Origin: Deltaproteobacteria bacterium
GTDB lineage: Bacteria > Desulfobacterota > Syntrophia > Syntrophales > UBA2185
Direction: 5' to 3'
Length of the DNA stretch: 37,347 bases
Assembly (NCBI GenBank): GCA_016874835.1
Contig: VGTB01000009.1
Location: 1 to 37,347 of the forward strand
Under the pieces are notes generated by a model that saw only the letters and a program-made list of their open reading frames with translations, made no database searches and had not been told where the DNA came from. Positions 26,683 through 36,649 of the stretch are shown in pieces. Within the stretch, counting starts at the first letter, position 1; the number at the start of each line of letters is the position of its first letter. Made by a program: the position numbers and the translations under genes.

Positions 26683-27765
26683 ATGACTCAGATCGCCATG
26701 AAAAGAAAAAAAACGAGACCGGTCTTCCTCGGAGGCGTCAAAGTGGGTGGAAATGCCCCGGTTGTGGTGCAGTCGATGACTTCTACTGATACCAGGAACG
26801 TCATCTCCACGGTCGGGCAAATAAGGATGCTTGAAGATGCCGGGTGTGAAATAGTCAGGGTCGCCGTTCCCGATAGGGAAGCGGCGGGAGTGCTTGCCGA
26901 TATAAAAAAACAAATTACCATTCCTCTTATCGCAGACATTCACTTCCATTATCAACTCGCTCTGGATGCAATCGCACGCGGGGTTGATGGGATCAGGATC
27001 AATCCCGGGAATATCAGGAAGGATAAAATGGTCAGGATTGCGCGGGCAGCGAAATCCCGCGGTACGGTGATTCGGCTGGGGGTGAATTCAGGTTCCCTGG
27101 AGAAGGATCTTTTGAAGAAATACGGATGCCCCACCTCACAGGCTCTGGTGGAAAGTGCGTTGAGAAATCTCGCTGTTGTCAGGGATGCCGGGTTTGATGA
27201 TATAAAGATATCGGTGAAATCGTCGGATGTACTCACCATGGTTGAAGCCTATCGCGAGTTGTCGGAAAAGACGGATTGTCCCCTTCATCTCGGCGTGACG
27301 GAAGCGGGGAGCATTCTCAATGCAGCGATCAAGTCTTCGGTGGGTATGGGTATCCTTCTTTATGAAGGCATCGGCGATACCATAAGAGTATCTGTGACAG
27401 GAGATCCCGTGTCCGAGATCGGTGTGGCGTATGGTATCCTCAGGGCTCTCAATGTCAGGAGAGTTGGACCGGACATTATTTCATGTCCCACATGCGGTCG
27501 TTGTGAGATAGATCTCAGCGGGCTTGCGAGGGAGGTTGAGGAAAAACTGAAAGGTATGAAATCATATTTGAAGATTGCCCTCATGGGATGTGTGGTCAAC
27601 GGTCCCGGGGAAGCAGCCGAGGCGGACGTCGGCATTGCCGGAGGCCGGGGATCCGGACTTCTTTTCAAGAAAGGGAAGGTAATCAGGAAGGTGCGGGAGA
27701 AGGATTTCGTAGAGTCTTTGCTCAGGGAAATAGGAACAATGACAGTTGGGGAGAAGGAGGCATAA
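26683..27765 (+). CDS. ispG: 4-hydroxy-3-methylbut-2-enyl diphosphate synthase (flavodoxin-dependent)
   Basis: IspG (GcpE) is the 4Fe-4S enzyme that turns methylerythritol cyclodiphosphate into HMBPP, late in the isoprenoid pathway begun by dxr. The 360-aa protein has [32 protein letters not shown], and the cluster ligands C268 and C271 in CPTCGRC plus C303 in GCVVNGPGE, where E310 is the usual fourth contact. The ATG at 26683 lacks a Shine-Dalgarno sequence and sits directly behind a promoter; an ATG at 26698 is also possible. It overlaps proS by one base (TAATG). Confidence 0.96.
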   Translation: MTQIAMKRKKTRPVFLGGVKVGGNAPVVVQSMTSTDTRNVISTVGQIRMLEDAGCEIVRVAVPDREAAGVLADIKKQITIPLIADIHFHYQLALDAIARGVDGIRINPGNIRKDKMVRIARAAKSRGTVIRLGVNSGSLEKDLLKKYGCPTSQALVESALRNLAVVRDAGFDDIKISVKSSDVLTMVEAYRELSEKTDCPLHLGVTEAGSILNAAIKSSVGMGILLYEGIGDTIRVSVTGDPVSEIGVAYGILRALNVRRVGPDIISCPTCGRCEIDLSGLAREVEEKLKGMKSYLKIALMGCVVNGPGEAAEADVGIAGGRGSGLLFKKGKVIRKVREKDFVESLLREIGTMTVGEKEA

Positions 27766-29477
27766 TGCGTTATTCTCAGTTATTCCTGCCGACGGGCAGG
27801 GAGATACCCTCCGATGCAGAAGTTGTCAGCCATCAGCTTATGATTCGTGCAGGTATGATAAGGAAGTTGACCAGTGGGGTCTACTCCTATCTTCCCCTGG
27901 GATACAGGGTCATTCAAAAGGTCGAAAACATAATCCGAGAAGAAATGAACAGAGCGGGGGCCCAGGAAGTGTATATGCCCATGGTCCAGCCCCGGGAACT
28001 CTGGGAAGAATCGGGGCGGTGGCAGCATTACGGGAAAGAACTGCTGAGATTCAGAGATCGCCATGAGAGGGATTGCTGTCTGGGACCAACGCATGAAGAG
28101 GTCATTACCGACCTTGTGCGCAATGAGATCAGGACCTACCGCCAGCTCCCCAAAAATTTCTATCAGATTCAGACGAAGTTCCGTGATGAGATCAGGCCGA
28201 GGTTCGGTGTCATGAGATGCCGCGAATTCGGAATGAAAGACGCATACAGTTTTGACATGAATGAAGCCGGTGTGGATGAGAGCTACAGGAAAATGTATGA
28301 TGCGTACACCAGAATATTCGAAAGGTGCGGTTTGACATTCAGAGCGGTGGAGGCCGATACCGGCAGCATTGGCGGGAGTTTTTCCCACGAGTTCATGGTC
28401 ATTGCGGATACCGGAGAGGACGCACTGGTATTCTGCACTCTCTGTGAGTATGCGGCGAATCTGGAAAAGGCGGAAATTGCCCGGCCTGAAAAGGAGGATA
28501 CATCTCAGGGAGAACATCTTCCTGTCGAGGCAGTCCATACCCCCGGTATGAAGAGCATTGACGAGGTATGCGGTTTTCTCAATATGAAACCGGAAGACAT
28601 CGTAAAAATGATCATATACAGTGCAGACGGCGTTCCCGTGGCGGTTCTGGTGAGGGGTGATGTGGAGATCAATGAAGTCAAGGTAAAAAATTTCCTGGGA
28701 TGTGATCTCCTCGAGAAGGCTGACGAGGAAATGATTTACCGGGTAACGGAAGCTCCCCGCGGATATGCGGGAGCAGTAGGAATTAACGTGAAAATAATTG
28801 CCGATTATTCGTTGTTGGGCATGTCCAATTTTGTGACGGGAGCAAACAGAGAGGATTATCATCTCATCAATGTGAACGTCGGGAGAGACTTTGCCGTTGA
28901 GACCTATGCCGACCTCAGATTTGTCAGGGATACGGATTGCTGTCCGCGGTGCAAGGGCGCGTTGAAATTTGCCCGGGGCATTGAAGTCGGCCACGTCTTC
29001 AAGTTGGGAACGAAGTATTCCAAGACGATGAAGGCCACATATCTCGACAGGAACGGTCAGGAACGTTTCATGGAAATGGGCTGCTACGGCATCGGTATCG
29101 GACGAACGGTTGCAGCAGCGATAGAGCAGCACTATGATGAAAACGGCATCGTGTGGCCCGTCGCGATTGCCCCCTTCCAGGTCATCATCACCCCCGTCAA
29201 CGTGAACGATCACAGGATTGCAGAAATATCGGAGACGTTATACGCATCTCTCCTGCACAGGGGTGTGGATACACTCCTGGATGACCGGGACGAAAGGGCC
29301 GGGGTAAAATTTAAAGATGCGGATCTCATAGGCATCCCGTTGCGCGTCACGGTCGGGCAGAAGTCGCTCGTGAACGGCGTGCTTGAAGTCAAAATGAGGA
29401 AAACAGGAGAGGTCAGGAAAATGCCTCAGGAAGAGCTTGAGCATATGATCGTCTCCTTTATTCATGAGGGCATGTAA
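27765..29477 (+). CDS. proS: Prolyl-tRNA synthetase (bacterial type)
   Basis: ProS charges tRNA-Pro. The 570-aa protein is the bacterial type with an insertion (editing) domain of about 180 residues between motifs 2 and 3. Motif 1 region: [16 protein letters not shown]; motif 2: [26 protein letters not shown] in parts; motif 3: [16 protein letters not shown]. The C-terminal anticodon-binding domain starts near [15 protein letters not shown]. The start at 27765 is preferred over an upstream start because GAAGGAGG is 4 nt before it. A tRNA-Pro gene lies at 33808. Confidence 0.97.
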   Translation: MRYSQLFLPTGREIPSDAEVVSHQLMIRAGMIRKLTSGVYSYLPLGYRVIQKVENIIREEMNRAGAQEVYMPMVQPRELWEESGRWQHYGKELLRFRDRHERDCCLGPTHEEVITDLVRNEIRTYRQLPKNFYQIQTKFRDEIRPRFGVMRCREFGMKDAYSFDMNEAGVDESYRKMYDAYTRIFERCGLTFRAVEADTGSIGGSFSHEFMVIADTGEDALVFCTLCEYAANLEKAEIARPEKEDTSQGEHLPVEAVHTPGMKSIDEVCGFLNMKPEDIVKMIIYSADGVPVAVLVRGDVEINEVKVKNFLGCDLLEKADEEMIYRVTEAPRGYAGAVGINVKIIADYSLLGMSNFVTGANREDYHLINVNVGRDFAVETYADLRFVRDTDCCPRCKGALKFARGIEVGHVFKLGTKYSKTMKATYLDRNGQERFMEMGCYGIGIGRTVAAAIEQHYDENGIVWPVAIAPFQVIITPVNVNDHRIAEISETLYASLLHRGVDTLLDDRDERAGVKFKDADLIGIPLRVTVGQKSLVNGVLEVKMRKTGEVRKMPQEELEHMIVSFIHEGM

Positions 29478-29482
29478 GGCCA

Positions 29483-31627
29483 ATGCTTCGGATCACGGAC
29501 ATCCTGGATAAGACACAGTCCTATCTCGTGCCGGAAGAGCAGGTGATGATAGAGAAGGCTTATGTGTTCTCCGCATCCGTGCATCAGGGACAGCTGCGCC
29601 TTTCAGGAGAACCGTACCTCACCCACCCGATGGAAGTCGCAGGCATACTCGCCGATATGAAACTTGACGCGGCAACGATTGTGACAGGTCTGCTCCATGA
29701 TACCGTTGAGGACACACTTGCATCACCCGAACAGATAAAGGAGATTTTCGGCGATGAAGTGGAATTTCTCGTGGAGGGATTGACGAAAATCAGCAAGATT
29801 ACCATCGGCAGCAGGGTGGAGCAGCAGGCGGAGAATTTCAGAAAGATGATACTTGCAATGTCTGCGGACATCCGCATTCTCATGATTCGCCTGGCTGACA
29901 GGATACACAATATGAGGACGCTTCAGTTTCAGCCACCCGAAAAGCGGAAATATATTGCCGAAGAAACACTTGAACTGTATGCGCCGCTGGCGAACAGGCT
30001 GGGAATAAACTGGATGAGGGTCGAACTCGAAGACCTGGCGTTCTGTTATCTTCACGAGGAGGCTTACAAAGCACTGGTAGATCGTATCGCCCGTAAGGAG
30101 GAGGAGAGAGAAAAATATACCGGAGAGGTTAAGGAGATCATTCAGAGGGAGATTGACAGGTTTGGCATGAAAGGGATCGTGGAGGGGCGGGCAAAGCACT
30201 TTTACAGCATATACAGGAAAATGAGCGAGCAGCAGATTGATCTTGATGAGGTCTATGATCTTATCGCGTTTCGAATCATCCTGGACTCGGAAAAAGAGAT
30301 TGAATGTTATGAAGCATTGAGCGTTGTGCATGCATTATGGAAGCCCGTTCCCGGTCGGTTTAAGGACTATATCGCCATCCCGAAGGTGAATAACTACCGG
30401 GCGTTGCACACGACCGTCATAGGCCCGTACGGTGAAAGAGTGGAAATCCAGATAAGAAGCAGACTTATGCACGAGTGGGCTGAGGAAGGTATCGCCGCTC
30501 ACTGGCGGTACAAAGAGGGGAGAGCGTATAAAAGAGACGATGATGAACAAATCAAGAGACTCCGGGAATTACTGGAGGTACAGCAGGAACTCAAAAATCC
30601 AAGGGAATTCATGTCCCACTTGAAGATGGCCCTCTTTCCCGACGAAGTCTATGTGTTTACTCCCAGGGGAGATGTGAAATCCTTTCCCAAAGGAGCCACC
30701 CCTATAGATTTCGCATACAGTATTCATACCGACGTGGGCGATAAGTGTATCGGTGCCAAAGTGAACAGGAACATCGTGCCCCTGAAATATGAACTCCAGA
30801 ATGGTGATACAGTCGAAATTATTACCCAGTCGGGCCATCACCCGAGTAAGGACTGGTTGAAATATGCGGTAACGACCCGGGCACGTGCGAGAATCAGAAG
30901 CTGGATAAAAACAGAAGAGAGAAGAAAAAGCATCGATCTCGGCAGGGATCTTCTGGAAAAAGAGTTCAGAAAACAAAACCTGAAATTCAGTCAAATTATA
31001 AAATCCGACGAAATAAAAGAACTCTTTGCGGAGTATTCTATCAGTTCACTCGATGATCTGCTGGCAATTGTCGGCTATGGCAGGGTATCGCCGAAACGGG
31101 TTGTCAATCGATTTCTTCCGGAAGAGATGAAACCGGAGGAACCTCTCCCTGAAAAACAGAAGAAGAAAAAACTTTCGATTTCAACTCCCGGAATCTCACT
31201 CACCGGGGTAGAAGATGTCATGGTGAGATTTGCCCATTGCTGTAATCCGATTCCGGGAGACGAGATTCAGGGGTATATTTCCCGGGGGAGGGGTATTGCG
31301 GTGCATACAATGAGCTGTCCCAACATCGAGGGGTTGGATCCTGAAAGGGTTGTCGATGTGCAGTGGAACATAAGAGAGAAACAGACCTATCCGGTCAACA
31401 TGAGGGTCGTGTGCAAGGACAAGAAGGGCCTTCTTGCTGAGATCAGTACGATAATCTCATCTCTCGACATCAATATCAGCCATGCAGAAGTTGAAACAAG
31501 GCCGGCAGACATGCAGGCGATTTGCGATTTCATCCTGGATGTATACGATCTGGACCAATTCAATCAGGTTCTGCACGCAATCAAAAAACTAAAGAACGTC
31601 ATATCGGTCGACAGAGTGAGGAAATAG
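29483..31627 (+). CDS. Bifunctional (p)ppGpp synthetase/hydrolase (Rel/SpoT)
   Basis: This 714-aa long RSH protein makes and degrades the stringent-response alarmone (p)ppGpp. The N-terminal hydrolase domain has H48 and HD at 72-73 followed by VEDT; the synthetase domain has GRAKHFYSIYRKM and RFKD (292-295), the latter being the signature of bifunctional enzymes rather than of RelA-type synthetases (EFDD). TGS (about 385-445), a cysteine-containing RIS segment (HCCNPIPGD) and a C-terminal ACT domain (about 640-714) follow. The start lies 5 nt after proS; coupling to a tRNA synthetase is fitting since uncharged tRNA triggers the response. Confidence 0.96.
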   Translation: MLRITDILDKTQSYLVPEEQVMIEKAYVFSASVHQGQLRLSGEPYLTHPMEVAGILADMKLDAATIVTGLLHDTVEDTLASPEQIKEIFGDEVEFLVEGLTKISKITIGSRVEQQAENFRKMILAMSADIRILMIRLADRIHNMRTLQFQPPEKRKYIAEETLELYAPLANRLGINWMRVELEDLAFCYLHEEAYKALVDRIARKEEEREKYTGEVKEIIQREIDRFGMKGIVEGRAKHFYSIYRKMSEQQIDLDEVYDLIAFRIILDSEKEIECYEALSVVHALWKPVPGRFKDYIAIPKVNNYRALHTTVIGPYGERVEIQIRSRLMHEWAEEGIAAHWRYKEGRAYKRDDDEQIKRLRELLEVQQELKNPREFMSHLKMALFPDEVYVFTPRGDVKSFPKGATPIDFAYSIHTDVGDKCIGAKVNRNIVPLKYELQNGDTVEIITQSGHHPSKDWLKYAVTTRARARIRSWIKTEERRKSIDLGRDLLEKEFRKQNLKFSQIIKSDEIKELFAEYSISSLDDLLAIVGYGRVSPKRVVNRFLPEEMKPEEPLPEKQKKKKLSISTPGISLTGVEDVMVRFAHCCNPIPGDEIQGYISRGRGIAVHTMSCPNIEGLDPERVVDVQWNIREKQTYPVNMRVVCKDKKGLLAEISTIISSLDINISHAEVETRPADMQAICDFILDVYDLDQFNQVLHAIKKLKNVISVDRVRK

Positions 31628-31644
31628 CGCACGTCGTTTTGTCA

Positions 31645-31674
31645 TTGACACACAGCCGGGATTTGCTGTATGAA
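31645..31674 (+). promoter_or_regulatory. Promoter for the amidase-rph-rdgB-tRNA run
   Basis: A perfect TTGACA (31645-31650) is followed after 18 nt by TATGAA (31669-31674). A small hairpin (CAGGC/GCCTG, 31679-31693) lies at or just after the predicted start. The amidase ATG is at 31713. Confidence 0.5.
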
Positions 31675-31712
31675 ACGCAGGCTTTTTGCCTGTTTAACTT
31701 CCGGGAAGGGAA

Positions 31713-32444
31713 ATGAATATGCGTGGGTATCATATCCTTTTTTTTCGCCGCCGGCTCTGTCTGGGTGCCGTGATCTTTTTCCTTGTACTGCCGGCATTCG
31801 TGTTTACCCTGCCTTATCTCTCATCAGCCCAATTATCACGGAGTACACACGTGGTAACCATAGACCCGGCACACGGTGGATCCGATCCGGGAGTGAAATT
31901 ATCAGAGAGCAGTTACGAGAAAGAGATAACTCTCGCCATTTCGTTACTGCTGAAAAAGGAGATCAGTAAGCTTGGGAATTTCCAGGTGCGACTCACAAGG
32001 GATTCCGACAGCAATGTTTCCATGTCCGAGAGAAAGAGAATTGCCGCATCTTCACAATCGGAATTGTTTGTGAGCGTTCATGTAAACGCAGGCTTCGGGA
32101 AGGCATCGACGGGATATGAGATATATTTCCCGGGTTTCGTGACTGCGGTGGCGGAAAAGGGCGGTTCAAAAGAGATTCTGAGGGATATGGCAAAGAATAA
32201 GTTACTGAACGATTCGGTAAAATTAGCCCAGTTGATCCAGAAGAATATGGAAGGTGTCTTTCCGAGAAAGAGCCGCGGGCTCAGAGCGGCCCCGGTGACT
32301 GTTCTGGAAGGTTTACCCATGCCGGCTGTTGCGGTGGAAATTGCGTTCGCGACAAATCCGGACGACAGAAAAAAGATTGTCGACGAAAAGGTTCAGGGAG
32401 CAATCGCGCGGGCGCTTGCTCAGAGCATCAACAGCTACTTTTAG
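31713..32444 (+). CDS. N-acetylmuramoyl-L-alanine amidase (Amidase_3, AmiC-like)
   Basis: The 243-aa protein has an N-terminal membrane helix or signal peptide (about 14-38, after an RRR cluster) and an Amidase_3 domain that cuts the bond between muramic acid and the peptide of peptidoglycan. The zinc ligands are seen as H54 ([10 protein letters not shown]), E69 (YEKEITL) and H123 (SVHVNA); the catalytic glutamate is in [10 protein letters not shown]. No AMIN targeting domain is present. GGAAGGGAA directly precedes the ATG at 31713; an ATG six nt later is an alternative. rph follows after 16 nt. Confidence 0.92.
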   Translation: MNMRGYHILFFRRRLCLGAVIFFLVLPAFVFTLPYLSSAQLSRSTHVVTIDPAHGGSDPGVKLSESSYEKEITLAISLLLKKEISKLGNFQVRLTRDSDSNVSMSERKRIAASSQSELFVSVHVNAGFGKASTGYEIYFPGFVTAVAEKGGSKEILRDMAKNKLLNDSVKLAQLIQKNMEGVFPRKSRGLRAAPVTVLEGLPMPAVAVEIAFATNPDDRKKIVDEKVQGAIARALAQSINSYF

Positions 32445-32460
32445 ATGTGTTTGGGATTCC

Positions 32461-33192
32461 ATGGGGCTTGTGAGAAAAAACGGTCGCGGGTGGAATGAAA
32501 TCCGTAAAATGAATATTACGAGGGATTATCTGCAATTCCCCGAAGGATCCGTTCTCATGGAGATAGGGAATACGAGAGTCATATGCACGGCGACACTCGA
32601 GGATACCGTCCCGGCGTTTTTGAAGAATTCCGGTAAGGGCTGGTTGACTGCGGAGTATTCGATGCTGCCAGGGGCAACGAAGGTGCGCACACCCCGCGAA
32701 TCAACGAGGGGGCGCATAGGCGGGAGAACGCATGAAATTCAAAGGTTGATCGGAAGGTCTTTGCGGGCGGTTACATCTCTTGATGCATTCGGTGAGAGGA
32801 CCATTTACATCGACTGTGATGTGATCCAGGCCGATGGAGGAACCAGAACAGCGTCGATAACGGGAGGGTTTATCGCACTGGTCGATCTTTTCCGAAGACT
32901 CAAGGCCGGCGGTGTTGTGAATCAAATTCCCGTAAATGATTACGTATCGGCGATCAGTGTGGGAATTGTTGACAACCATATCTGCATTGACCTGGAATAT
33001 GAAGAAGACTCGCGGGCGGAAGTGGATATGAATTTTATTATGACCGGGAGAGGAAAGTTCATCGAGGTTCAGGGTACTGCCGAGAAAGCTCCATTCAGCC
33101 GTGATTTATTTATTCAAATGACTGATGTTGCCGCGATGGGCATCGGGGAAATCACAAGAAAACAAAAAGAAGTACTGGGAGAACTGTTCTGA
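32461..33192 (+). CDS. rph: Ribonuclease PH
   Basis: RNase PH trims tRNA 3' ends by phosphorolysis. The 243-aa protein has [47 protein letters not shown], the phosphate-binding [39 protein letters not shown] and a C-terminal [13 protein letters not shown]. The ATG at 32461 has GGGA four nt before it; the GTG at 32470 would give the exact family N-terminus (xRKNGR) and has GGGG upstream, so either may be used. The stop overlaps the likely start of rdgB, the usual rph-rdgB pair, and a tRNA gene lies downstream. Confidence 0.95.
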   Translation: MGLVRKNGRGWNEIRKMNITRDYLQFPEGSVLMEIGNTRVICTATLEDTVPAFLKNSGKGWLTAEYSMLPGATKVRTPRESTRGRIGGRTHEIQRLIGRSLRAVTSLDAFGERTIYIDCDVIQADGGTRTASITGGFIALVDLFRRLKAGGVVNQIPVNDYVSAISVGIVDNHICIDLEYEEDSRAEVDMNFIMTGRGKFIEVQGTAEKAPFSRDLFIQMTDVAAMGIGEITRKQKEVLGELF

Positions 33193-33788
33193 AAAGAATT
33201 GTGCTGGCGTCAAAAAATGAAGGAAAAACGAGAGAAATCAGAGCAATCTTATCGGATTGGGGGATAGACGTCCTCTCATTGCGGGATTTTGAGAATATTC
33301 CGGACATACGAGAGGACGGGAAAACGTTCATTGAAAATGCACTGAAGAAAGCGAGAATGGTATCCGGGCATACGGGAGAAGTGGTTCTGGCTGACGATTC
33401 CGGCCTGGAGGTTGATTGTCTGGATGGTGCACCGGGCGTGCATTCATCAAGATATTCGGGGAGCGGGGCCACGGATCCTCGAAACATACGAAAGCTCCTG
33501 CGCGCAATGGACAGTGTTCCGGTGGAAAAAAGAGGTGCCTCCTTCAGGTGTGTCCTCGTGCTTTACTGGCCGGATGGATATTATGAGACCTTCGAGGGTT
33601 CCTTGCGGGGTATCATTCATGAGAAACCTGTCGGGGACGGCGGATTCGGCTATGACCCGGTGTTTTTTCTTCCTGAGCGTGGCCTGACCGTGGCGCAGCT
33701 TTCTCTGGAAGAAAAGAATGCAGTCAGCCACAGAGCCCGTGCGGTTCAAAAACTAAAGGAGCATTTAAGCGCATTAATGTCGACCTGA
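33189..33788 (+). CDS. rdgB: dITP/XTP pyrophosphatase (RdgB/HAM1), probable CTG start
   Basis: RdgB removes non-canonical purine nucleotides such as dITP and XTP from the pool. Family blocks: [46 protein letters not shown] and [10 protein letters not shown]. The first ATG/GTG/TTG in frame is a GTG at 33201, which would lose the first strand (KRIV). A CTG at 33189 restores the family N-terminus ([10 protein letters not shown]), overlaps the rph stop as CTGA and has GGGAGA six nt before it (33177-33182), so I take 33189 as the start (199 aa); 33201 is the conservative alternative. Confidence 0.93.
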   Translation: MKRIVLASKNEGKTREIRAILSDWGIDVLSLRDFENIPDIREDGKTFIENALKKARMVSGHTGEVVLADDSGLEVDCLDGAPGVHSSRYSGSGATDPRNIRKLLRAMDSVPVEKRGASFRCVLVLYWPDGYYETFEGSLRGIIHEKPVGDGGFGYDPVFFLPERGLTVAQLSLEEKNAVSHRARAVQKLKEHLSALMST

Positions 33789-33807
33789 CAGTGCGACGGC
33801 ATACATA

Positions 33808-33884
33808 CGGGGCGTAGCGCAGCCCGGTAGCGCGCCTGCTTTGGGAGCAGGATGTCGGAGGTTCAAATCCTCCCGCCCCGACCA
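33808..33884 (+). tRNA. tRNA-Pro (UGG)
   Basis: A complete 77-nt cloverleaf: acceptor stem CGGGGCG (33808-33814) with CGCCCCG (33874-33880), D arm with AGCCCGGTAG, anticodon stem CCTGC/GCAGG around the loop TTTGGGA giving anticodon TGG, and T arm GGAGGTTCAAATCCTCC. The discriminator A and an encoded CCA (33882-33884) follow. It lies 19 nt after rdgB and may be cut from that transcript; RNase PH and ProS, which act on it, are also encoded in the window. Confidence 0.97.
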
Positions 33885-33952
33885 GTAATATCGGGGGTTG
33901 CAATCTATGCGATCCCCCCGGGTGACACGGCGAGAGGTGATCGGGATTATTC

Positions 33953-35185
33953 ATGAATACTCACCCATGGGAAAGATACAGCCGCTACGCACTCACCCTG
34001 CTCCTTGTTGTCAACCTCCTGAACTATATCGACAGGCAGATTCTCTATGCCGTGTTCCCCCTTATCAAATCTGATTTCGGTTTATCCGACACGTTATTAG
34101 GTGTTCTTGGCAGTGCATTCATGATCTGCTACATGGTGGCCGCTCCCGCACTCGGGTGGCTTGGGGACAGGCTGAGCAGGGTAAAACTTTCCTCTGCGGG
34201 ATTGGTTCTCTGGAGCGTTGCCACTGCGTTTCCGGGTATCGTCACAGGATACGGTCCGCTTTTTCTCGCCCGTATGTCCGTTGGCATCGGTGAAGCGAGT
34301 TTTGGCACAGTAGCGCCGGGTCTCATTTCCGATTATTTCCCCAAAGAGAGGCGGGGCCGGGTACTCGCTCTCTTTTATCTCGCGATTCCGGTCGGCAGCG
34401 CCTTAGGTTACATCCTGGGCGGTATCATCGGACAGCAATTAGGCTGGCAGGCGGCTTTTCTCATCGTGGGTATCCCGGGGATTCTTCTGGCGGTCCCCGT
34501 ATGGCTTCTCCGCGAACCCCCGAGAGGATTCAGCGAGTCGGGGATAACAGGTGAAACCCCGCGGACGAAGTCGCGGTATCGATCGCTCTTTACAAACCGT
34601 TCTTATGTGACCAATACCTTTGCCATGACCGCCATGACGTTCGCGCTCGGTGGTTTGGCCCAGTGGGTTCCCATGTTTCTTTGCCGCATTCATCACCTTG
34701 ATGTTGCCGCGGGCAACCTTTTCTTCGGCGGGATCACGGTGCTCGCGGGTATCACGGGTACTCTGACCGGCGGGTGGCTCGGAGACCTTTATCAGAAGGA
34801 AAATAAAAGGGGTTACGTGAACGTATCAGGCTGGGGTTTTCTGCTGGGGACTCCGATCACCATCTATGCCCTTGCGACGGACTCCCTTGCCGGTTGTCTC
34901 ATCGCGATTTTCTTTGCCGAGTTTTTTCTTTTTTTAAATACGGGCCCGCTCAATACCGTGATCGTGAATGTAACTCCCCCCGATATCCGCGCCATGGCCT
35001 TTGCGGTAAACATTTTTGTGATCCATGCGCTGGGAGATGCTATCTCACCTACGATACTGGGAATGCTCTCGGACGCCTGGGGACTCAGAAACTCGCTCCT
35101 CACGACTTCGATTGCCATTGTCGCGGCAGCGATCTTCTGTTTCCTGTGCGGACGCTTTATCGAAAAAGACATGGAAAGAATCTGA
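33953..35185 (+). CDS. Major facilitator transporter, spinster-like
   Basis: The 410-aa protein has 12 predicted membrane helices and MFS motif A between helices 2 and 3 (GWLGDRLSRVKL). The features NYIDRQIL in helix 1 and RMSVGIGEASFGTVAPGLISDYF in helix 4 resemble the spinster-like branch, whose bacterial members are mostly uncharacterised; sphingolipid or lysophospholipid transport is known only for some members. I cannot name the substrate. It begins 68 nt after the tRNA; GAGAGGTG lies about 15 nt before the ATG. It is convergent with the mutase gene; the 90 nt between them hold no clear terminator. Confidence 0.88.
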   Translation: MNTHPWERYSRYALTLLLVVNLLNYIDRQILYAVFPLIKSDFGLSDTLLGVLGSAFMICYMVAAPALGWLGDRLSRVKLSSAGLVLWSVATAFPGIVTGYGPLFLARMSVGIGEASFGTVAPGLISDYFPKERRGRVLALFYLAIPVGSALGYILGGIIGQQLGWQAAFLIVGIPGILLAVPVWLLREPPRGFSESGITGETPRTKSRYRSLFTNRSYVTNTFAMTAMTFALGGLAQWVPMFLCRIHHLDVAAGNLFFGGITVLAGITGTLTGGWLGDLYQKENKRGYVNVSGWGFLLGTPITIYALATDSLAGCLIAIFFAEFFLFLNTGPLNTVIVNVTPPDIRAMAFAVNIFVIHALGDAISPTILGMLSDAWGLRNSLLTTSIAIVAAAIFCFLCGRFIEKDMERI

Positions 35186-35275
35186 CAGGAAGCGCCCCGT
35201 GCGGAAAACGCCTTTGAGCAGGTTGACCGGTCCCGGGATGATCAGACCGCCCGTTGAGGAGAAACGCCCGGGGAG

Positions 35276-36637
35276 CTATGTCTGATATTTTTTCATGATC
35301 TCCCGAAGGGCATTTTCGACCATTTCCCTGATTACCCGCAGGCGTTCTTCCGTAGCCGCCTCGAAGCGAAGGACCAGAACGGGTTGTGTATTGGAAGGAC
35401 GTACAAGCCCCCAGCCGTCCCCGAAGGGAACCCTCACCCCATCGATATCGATAATCTGGTAGCTTTTACGGAAATATGCCTTGGCATCCTCCACGACCTG
35501 GAATTTGATGTGATCGGGGCAGTCAACCCTGATCTCGGGAGTGTAGAACGTCGTGGGGACATCTGCGAGGATCTCGCTTATCTTCTTTCCGGAGAGAGAA
35601 ATGATCTCCAGGAGTCTTGCGGATGCGTAGATCGCGTCGTCGTATCCGAAATACCTGTCCGCAAAGAACAGGTGACCGCTCATCTCTCCGGCCAGCGGTG
35701 CCTTTTCCTCTTTCATCTTGCTTTTGATGAGGGAGTGGCCTGCTTTCCACATGATGGGTCTTCCCCCGTGCTTTGCGATATCGTCGTAAAGCTTTTGCGA
35801 ACATTTCACTTCACCGATGATGGCAGCGCCGGGATTCTTTTCCAGGATGAATCTCGAAAAGAGTATCAGGAGTTCGTCACCCCAGAGGACTGTTCCCTGA
35901 TCCGTGACAACACCGATCCGGTCAGCATCACCATCGTAAGCGATGCCGATGTCGGCCTTCTTTTCTTTTACCAGCCGGATCAGTTCCCTGAGATTTTCAA
36001 GGATCGTGGGATCGGGAAAATGGTTGGGAAACCGGCCATCGGGATCACAGTAGATGTCGGTGATGGTGCATCCGAATCGCTTGAAGAGGGGAAGCGCGAA
36101 CACACCGCCAACACCGTTGCCGCCGTCTATGACGACATGCAGGTCCTTTTTGATCCGGACGTTTTTGAAGAGATACTCTTCATATGATTGCGAAACGTCG
36201 CGACGCTCATAATTGCCGCTGCCGGTTATGTAATTTCCGGTCTCCATGATTTTTCTCAGTTCCTGAATATCACTGCCGTGAATGGTGTCAGGCCCGACGC
36301 ATATCTTGAAACCGTTGAACTCCGGGGGGTTGTGACTTCCCGTGACCATGACACCGCCGTCCGCGCCGTAATGGCGGATGGAGAAATAAAGCATGGGCGT
36401 GGCACACAGTCCCACATCGATGACATGAATACCCGTGGCATTAATTCCCTTACGCATAGCATCACGGTACTCGTCCGAGCTGAGACGGCAATCCATACCG
36501 AGAGTCATTGTCCTGACTCCGCGGGGGAAGGCGAATGTACCGATTGCTCTTCCCAGCTGGGTGACGAAGTCAAAATCCAGATCCTTGCCGACGACCCCTC
36601 TTACGTCGTATTCTCTGAATACCTCGGGATTTATCAT
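35276..36637 (-). CDS. Phosphomannomutase/phosphoglucomutase
   Basis: The 453-aa protein is an alpha-D-phosphohexomutase of the AlgC type, interconverting 6-phospho and 1-phospho sugars (mannose and glucose) for LPS, exopolysaccharide and nucleotide-sugar synthesis. It has the phosphoserine loop VTGSHNPPEFNG with S101, the metal loop DGDADR (235-240), the sugar-binding GEMSGH, and the C-terminal phosphate-binding RPSNTQP. EMSGH suits dual-specificity PMM/PGM enzymes rather than GlmM. AAGGAG lies 8 nt before the ATG at 36637. It follows the BioD-like/DRTGG gene by 12 nt, so the two are probably co-transcribed. Confidence 0.94.
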   Translation of the reverse strand: MINPEVFREYDVRGVVGKDLDFDFVTQLGRAIGTFAFPRGVRTMTLGMDCRLSSDEYRDAMRKGINATGIHVIDVGLCATPMLYFSIRHYGADGGVMVTGSHNPPEFNGFKICVGPDTIHGSDIQELRKIMETGNYITGSGNYERRDVSQSYEEYLFKNVRIKKDLHVVIDGGNGVGGVFALPLFKRFGCTITDIYCDPDGRFPNHFPDPTILENLRELIRLVKEKKADIGIAYDGDADRIGVVTDQGTVLWGDELLILFSRFILEKNPGAAIIGEVKCSQKLYDDIAKHGGRPIMWKAGHSLIKSKMKEEKAPLAGEMSGHLFFADRYFGYDDAIYASARLLEIISLSGKKISEILADVPTTFYTPEIRVDCPDHIKFQVVEDAKAYFRKSYQIIDIDGVRVPFGDGWGLVRPSNTQPVLVLRFEAATEERLRVIREMVENALREIMKKYQT

Positions 36638-36649
36638 AATTCATTCTCC

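Noticed and set aside
27780-29213. Long (477 aa) minus-strand open frame opposite proS
   Set aside because: It is antisense to a clear proS with all class II motifs; its translation has no recognisable domain and is rich in His, Arg and Ile, as expected from a mirrored frame.
33724-33954. Minus-strand reading frame over the tRNA with a [17 protein letters not shown]-type stretch
   Set aside because: This peptide is a well-known artefact: it is the translation of the antisense strand of a tRNA gene. The tRNA-Pro at 33808-33884 fully explains it.
33808-35185. tRNA-Pro followed by the MFS gene as a tRNA-integrated island
   Set aside because: No copy of the tRNA 3' end and no integrase were found to the right, and the MFS gene has base composition like its neighbours.
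35186-35275. Bidirectional terminator between the MFS and mutase genes
   Set aside because: The two CCCGGG stretches (35232-35237, 35267-35272) are about 30 nt apart with no T-run on either side, so a terminator is not supported.
35384-36187. 267-aa plus-strand open frame inside the mutase gene
   Set aside because: It is antisense to the phosphohexomutase, whose catalytic loops are intact.
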